Below are positions 61,192-64,000 of a DNA stretch of 64,000 nt, one piece after another. Origin of the DNA: Corynebacterium urogenitale (GTDB lineage Bacteria > Actinomycetota > Actinomycetes > Mycobacteriales > Mycobacteriaceae). The notes under the pieces are model-generated. The model was not told the DNA's origin. It ran no database searches and saw only the letters and a list, made by a program, of their open reading frames with translations. The stretch is from contig NZ_CP045032.1 of the NCBI RefSeq assembly GCF_009026825.1, positions 1,178,001 through 1,242,000 of the forward strand, given 5' to 3'. Made by a program: the position numbers and the translations under genes. Position 1 is the stretch's first letter. Every line of letters starts with the position of its first letter.

Positions 61192-62307
61192 CTACAGGCC
61201 AGGTGCATCATCCGGCGGAATAAGACCGGCATGCCGCCATGCCTCAGCGGTGGCGACGCGGCCGCGTGGCGTTCGGGCAATCATTCCCGCTCGCACCAAA
61301 TACGGCTCGCAAACCTCCTCCACAGTAGATGGCTCCTCCCCGACTGCCAGCGCCAAAGTATTAACGCCCACAGGTCCTCCACCATGCCCCTTAACCAAGG
61401 CATCAAGCACGGCACGGTCTAAGCGATCAAGCCCTTGCTCATCGACGTCGAACACAACGAGAGCTGCCTTAGCAACCTCGACATTGACGTGACCGTCGGC
61501 GTTCACATCGGCAAAATCGCGCACCCTTCGCAATAACCGATTGGCAATGCGTGGAGTGCCGCGAGAACGGCCAGCAATCTCGGCTGCCGCATCCCCGTCA
61601 ATATCCACACCCAGGATGCCAGCCGCGCGGGTGACGACACGTGTGAGGTCCTCCGTATCGTAGAACTCCATTTGCGCCGTAAAGCCGAAGCGGTCGCGCA
61701 GGGGGCCGGTGAGCATGCCCGCGCGGGTGGTAGCTCCCACCAAAGTGAAAGGAGCTATTTCAATGGGAATCGAGGTTGCACCGGGCCCCTTGCCCACGAT
61801 GACGTCGATACGGAAATCCTCCATCGCCATGTACAGCATTTCCTCAGCTGGCCTCGCCATCCGGTGAATCTCGTCGATAAAGAGGACATCCCCTTCCATG
61901 AGATTGGACAGCATTGCGGCTAGGTCTCCGGCACGTTCGAGGGCCGGTCCGGAGGTCATACGTAGCGATGTGCCCAACTCTTGAGCGATAATCATCGCCA
62001 TCGTGGTCTTTCCCAACCCAGGAGGCCCAGCTAGCAGGACATGGTCCGGTGCCACCTGACGTGAACGTGCACCACCAAGCACAAGGTCCAATTGCGCTCG
62101 CACCTTCTTTTGCCCGATGAACTCATTGAGTGATTTCGGGCGCAGCGAAGTGTCCACATCGGAATCTCCTGGGACTTCATGGGGGTTCACGTCAGGATTC
62201 TGCCCAAAAGCACCGCGTGAGTTTTTCGCACTATTGGCTGCCGCCTGCACCTCTTCTGGAAGTGCAAATTCAGTCCGCTCGACGTCCTTATTGCTACTGC
62301 CTGTCAC
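61192..62307 (-). CDS. ruvB: Holliday junction helicase RuvB
   Basis: 371 residues from GTG 62307 (AAGGGG 9 nt upstream). A non-conserved N-terminal extension of ~50 residues, then the AAA+ motor with Walker [10 protein letters not shown] at 94-102, Walker B F-I-D-E-I-H-R and the arginine finger region G-P-L-R-D-R-F-G. The C-terminal winged helix ends R-T-P-R-G-R. The start lies 3 nt after the ruvA stop. Confidence 0.97.
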   Translation of the reverse strand: MTGSSNKDVERTEFALPEEVQAAANSAKNSRGAFGQNPDVNPHEVPGDSDVDTSLRPKSLNEFIGQKKVRAQLDLVLGGARSRQVAPDHVLLAGPPGLGKTTMAMIIAQELGTSLRMTSGPALERAGDLAAMLSNLMEGDVLFIDEIHRMARPAEEMLYMAMEDFRIDVIVGKGPGATSIPIEIAPFTLVGATTRAGMLTGPLRDRFGFTAQMEFYDTEDLTRVVTRAAGILGVDIDGDAAAEIAGRSRGTPRIANRLLRRVRDFADVNADGHVNVEVAKAALVVFDVDEQGLDRLDRAVLDALVKGHGGGPVGVNTLALAVGEEPSTVEEVCEPYLVRAGMIARTPRGRVATAEAWRHAGLIPPDDAPGL

Positions 62308-62310
62308 GGA

Positions 62311-62946
62311 TTAACGCCCCTTATTCATCGACGCCAGGGAGGTGCGGAGCACCGCAGAGACGTTCTTTTCTTGGCTTCCTGGCCACTGCGCTAACACCGC
62401 ATCCACTGCGCGCCTGGCGTCAGATTCACTGAAACCAAGACCGACCATGGCCTGAACCGCTTGGTCCTTCACCTGCTCCTCCGCAGGTTCCAGGCTCACC
62501 GCTGTAGTAGCGTTCACAGTGGCGTCGGCTTCGGGGACATCAGGAAGGTCGGAAACCTTTCCCTTGAGATCCACGGCCATCCGCTCGGCGAGGCGTTTGC
62601 CCACACCCGGTGCCTTCTGTAAGGCTTTGACGTCTCCCGCACGAACCGCCCTAGCCAAGTCCTGCGGGCTCAGCGTGCCAAGCACACCCAATGCTAAGCG
62701 GGCTCCGACACCCGAGACCGTCTGCAGCACCTGAAACGCCCGCTTTTGATCCGCATTGGAGAAAGCATAAAGAGTTTGAGCATCCTCCCGAACGATATGC
62801 GCGGTGAATACAAATATCTCCTCACCGCGAGAAAGCTGCGCCAGGGTAGCCGGCGTGGCTTGGCACTCGTAGCCCACACCTGCGCATTCGATGACAACAC
62901 TGTCCAGGCTCTTGTCTATAACAAGCCCCCGCAAGGATGCGATCAC
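62311..62946 (-). CDS. ruvA: Holliday junction protein RuvA
   Basis: About 211 residues from GTG 62946, which overlaps the ruvC stop by 4 nt (GTGA). N-terminal OB fold (V-I-A-S-L-R-G), the helix-hairpin-helix [11 protein letters not shown] and [11 protein letters not shown], and a C-terminal RuvB-binding domain ending [11 protein letters not shown]. The frame extends to 62994 inside ruvC. Confidence 0.96.
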   Translation of the reverse strand: MIASLRGLVIDKSLDSVVIECAGVGYECQATPATLAQLSRGEEIFVFTAHIVREDAQTLYAFSNADQKRAFQVLQTVSGVGARLALGVLGTLSPQDLARAVRAGDVKALQKAPGVGKRLAERMAVDLKGKVSDLPDVPEADATVNATTAVSLEPAEEQVKDQAVQAMVGLGFSESDARRAVDAVLAQWPGSQEKNVSAVLRTSLASMNKGR

Positions 62947-63497
62947 AGTTTCCCTTTCACGAGTAGATTGAGCGGTGCACGCCAGCAGTGGCACACGGCC
63001 AAGGCTAGAGCGTCGGCGGCATCAGCGGGCTTCGGTGGTTCCGAGAGACCAAGGATGCGAGTGATCATATTGGTCATCTGCGACTTGTCCGCACGGCCAT
63101 TGCCACTGATGGATTTCTTTACCTCACTGGGTGTGTACATGTGCACCTCAATACCCCGACGAGCAGCTGCCAGCATGAGTACGCCTGACGCATGGGCGGT
63201 ATTCATTACGGTCGAAACATTAGAACGCTCGAAGACACGCTCAATAGCCACCACGTCAGGTTGGTAATCTTCCATCCATTCTTCGACAGCGTCGGACAAG
63301 CGCAGCAAGCGATGAGACACATCCTCATTCGCGGGGGTGCGCACCACTCCTACCGCAACTGGATACACCGCTCTGCCTTTGCCAGCCTGCACCACAGACA
63401 GACCACAACGAGTCAGGCCCGGATCGATGCCCATGACGCGCAAACCCGCAAGTGATTGGGGGCGCGCATCGTCAGAGGTGGGCGTGCGTAGATTCAT
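62943..63497 (-). CDS. ruvC: Holliday junction resolvase RuvC
   Basis: About 184 residues from ATG 63497 (M-N-L-R-T-P-T); ATG 63500 is adjacent, and the longer frame to 63791 enters the divergent DUF3817 gene. Catalytic acids appear in [13 protein letters not shown] and the C-terminal [10 protein letters not shown]. First gene of ruvC-A-B. The predicted start point falls only ~3-7 nt before the ATG, so the mRNA may be leaderless. Confidence 0.96.
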   Translation of the reverse strand: MNLRTPTSDDARPQSLAGLRVMGIDPGLTRCGLSVVQAGKGRAVYPVAVGVVRTPANEDVSHRLLRLSDAVEEWMEDYQPDVVAIERVFERSNVSTVMNTAHASGVLMLAAARRGIEVHMYTPSEVKKSISGNGRADKSQMTNMITRILGLSEPPKPADAADALALAVCHCWRAPLNLLVKGKL

Positions 63498-63510
63498 CAT
63501 AACGCTCGCA

Positions 63511-63530
63511 AATATAGCACACGTGTACGA
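63511..63530 (-). promoter_or_regulatory. ruvC promoter with LexA-like box
   Basis: On the minus strand TATATT (63516-63511) is a good -10. Overlapping its upstream edge, 63530-63515 reads TCGTACACGTGTGCTA, which matches the corynebacterial/mycobacterial SOS box TCGAACA-N2-TGTTCGA at 11 of 14 fixed positions. Its centre ACACGTGT is a perfect palindrome. Position over the promoter fits repression by LexA. Confidence 0.55.
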
Positions 63531-63602
63531 TTCTCTTGCCCCGCCACGCCGTAGCCCAGTTGAGCACTGACTCCACCACGAGCACCTGCTAGATTGTCGG
63601 TC

Positions 63603-64000
63603 ATGACACCTAAGTCTCTGTACTCCACTGTCGCTGTGGGCGAAACGATCACGTGGGCACTGCTGCTCACAGGCATGGCTTTGAAATATTCCGGCACCAC
63701 CGAGGCCTTCATGCCGACTGCCGGCGGTATCCATGGCTTTGTTTTCCTTTGCTTCTGCGTTTCCACCGTCGTCATTTGGGTGAACAACCAATGGCCTGCT
63801 GGACGCGGGGTGCTGGGGCTGGCGTCAGCCATCGTCCCCTTTGCCACGATCCCTTTCGAAAAGAGCGCGGAAAAAGCTGGTCTTCTGGACGCTCAGTGGC
63901 GTTTCCGCGAAGGTGACGATTCCCAGCCAGGGAATTTCCCAGAGAAGATTTTGGCCTTCGTCGTGCGCCAGCCTTTGCTTGCGTCCGTCATCGCTCTCGT
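63603..64000 (+). CDS. DUF3817 integral membrane protein (partial, 3' end outside window)
   Basis: 132 codons from ATG 63603 are visible and the frame runs off the window. It begins [18 protein letters not shown] and has hydrophobic segments near 10-25, 44-62 and 75-90, with G-G-I-H-G-F-V-F-L between, which is the DUF3817 pattern. After ~95 the sequence is polar (E-K-S-A-E-K-A-G). Divergent from ruvC. Function unknown. Confidence 0.82.
   Translation, partial: MTPKSLYSTVAVGETITWALLLTGMALKYSGTTEAFMPTAGGIHGFVFLCFCVSTVVIWVNNQWPAGRGVLGLASAIVPFATIPFEKSAEKAGLLDAQWRFREGDDSQPGNFPEKILAFVVRQPLLASVIAL

Noticed and set aside
1..64000. tRNA, rRNA, CRISPR arrays, insertion sequences, phage genes or attachment sites
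   Set aside because: Gaps were read on both strands; none shows a cloverleaf, spaced direct repeats, transposase fragments or integrase. The window is ordinary core chromosome.

Overview
The window is a dense, strongly syntenic stretch of core chromosome from an actinobacterium, almost certainly a Corynebacterium. The evidence is gene order (whiA-yvcK-rapZ-uvrC next to the rib genes; secDF-dciAE-type lipoprotein-apt-relA; ruvCAB-yajC), the degenerate actinobacterial PriA, an mIHF gene next to gmk, and frequent GTG and TTG starts. The order resembles both Corynebacterium and Mycobacterium. The species cannot be fixed from sequence alone; a lipophilic corynebacterium is an inference. No IS element, prophage, CRISPR array, tRNA or rRNA gene was seen, and no gene-free stretch exceeds 300 bases.

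Layout. Nearly everything runs on the minus strand, so operons read from high to low coordinate. (1) 44.1-30.0 kb: aspS; a phosphotransferase-like protein; rarA; alaS; ruvX-mltG-aroE; a prepilin peptidase; then aroC-aroK-aroB-aroQ-pepQ-efp-nusB, which carries most of the shikimate pathway. (2) 27.4-19.0 kb: the pyrimidine operon pyrR-pyrB-pyrC-carA-carB-pyrF, with a PyrR-binding-loop-like hairpin just before pyrR. (3) 18.8-8.9 kb: mihF-gmk-rpoZ-coaBC, metK with a candidate McbR operator, priA-def-fmt-rsmB-rpe. (4) 8.9-4.7 kb: riboflavin genes ribD-ribE-ribBA-ribH and a PH-domain membrane protein. (5) 4.7-0 kb: uvrC-rapZ-yvcK-whiA (whiA is cut by the window edge).

The right third is more mixed. 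A plus-strand zinc metalloprotease gene (ypfJ-like) faces two minus-strand genes for secreted, membrane-tethered enzymes: an ExeM/NucH-type nuclease and a 5'-nucleotidase. The 5'-nucleotidase reading frame is broken by one in-frame TAA. Then come hisS, a metallo-beta-lactamase hydrolase, a plus-strand membrane-anchored cyclophilin, relA, apt, an orphan oligopeptide-type lipoprotein, secF-secD, yajC, and ruvC-ruvA-ruvB with a LexA-like box in the ruvC promoter. A DUF3817 membrane protein gene starts at the right edge.

I did not find a new multi-gene defence or mobile system. The most informative signals are regulatory: the McbR-like site at metK, the PyrR hairpin, the LexA-like box at ruvC, and operator-like palindromes at apt and ypfJ. 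The interrupted 5'-nucleotidase and degenerate catalytic motifs in PriA and the phosphotransferase are also notable.
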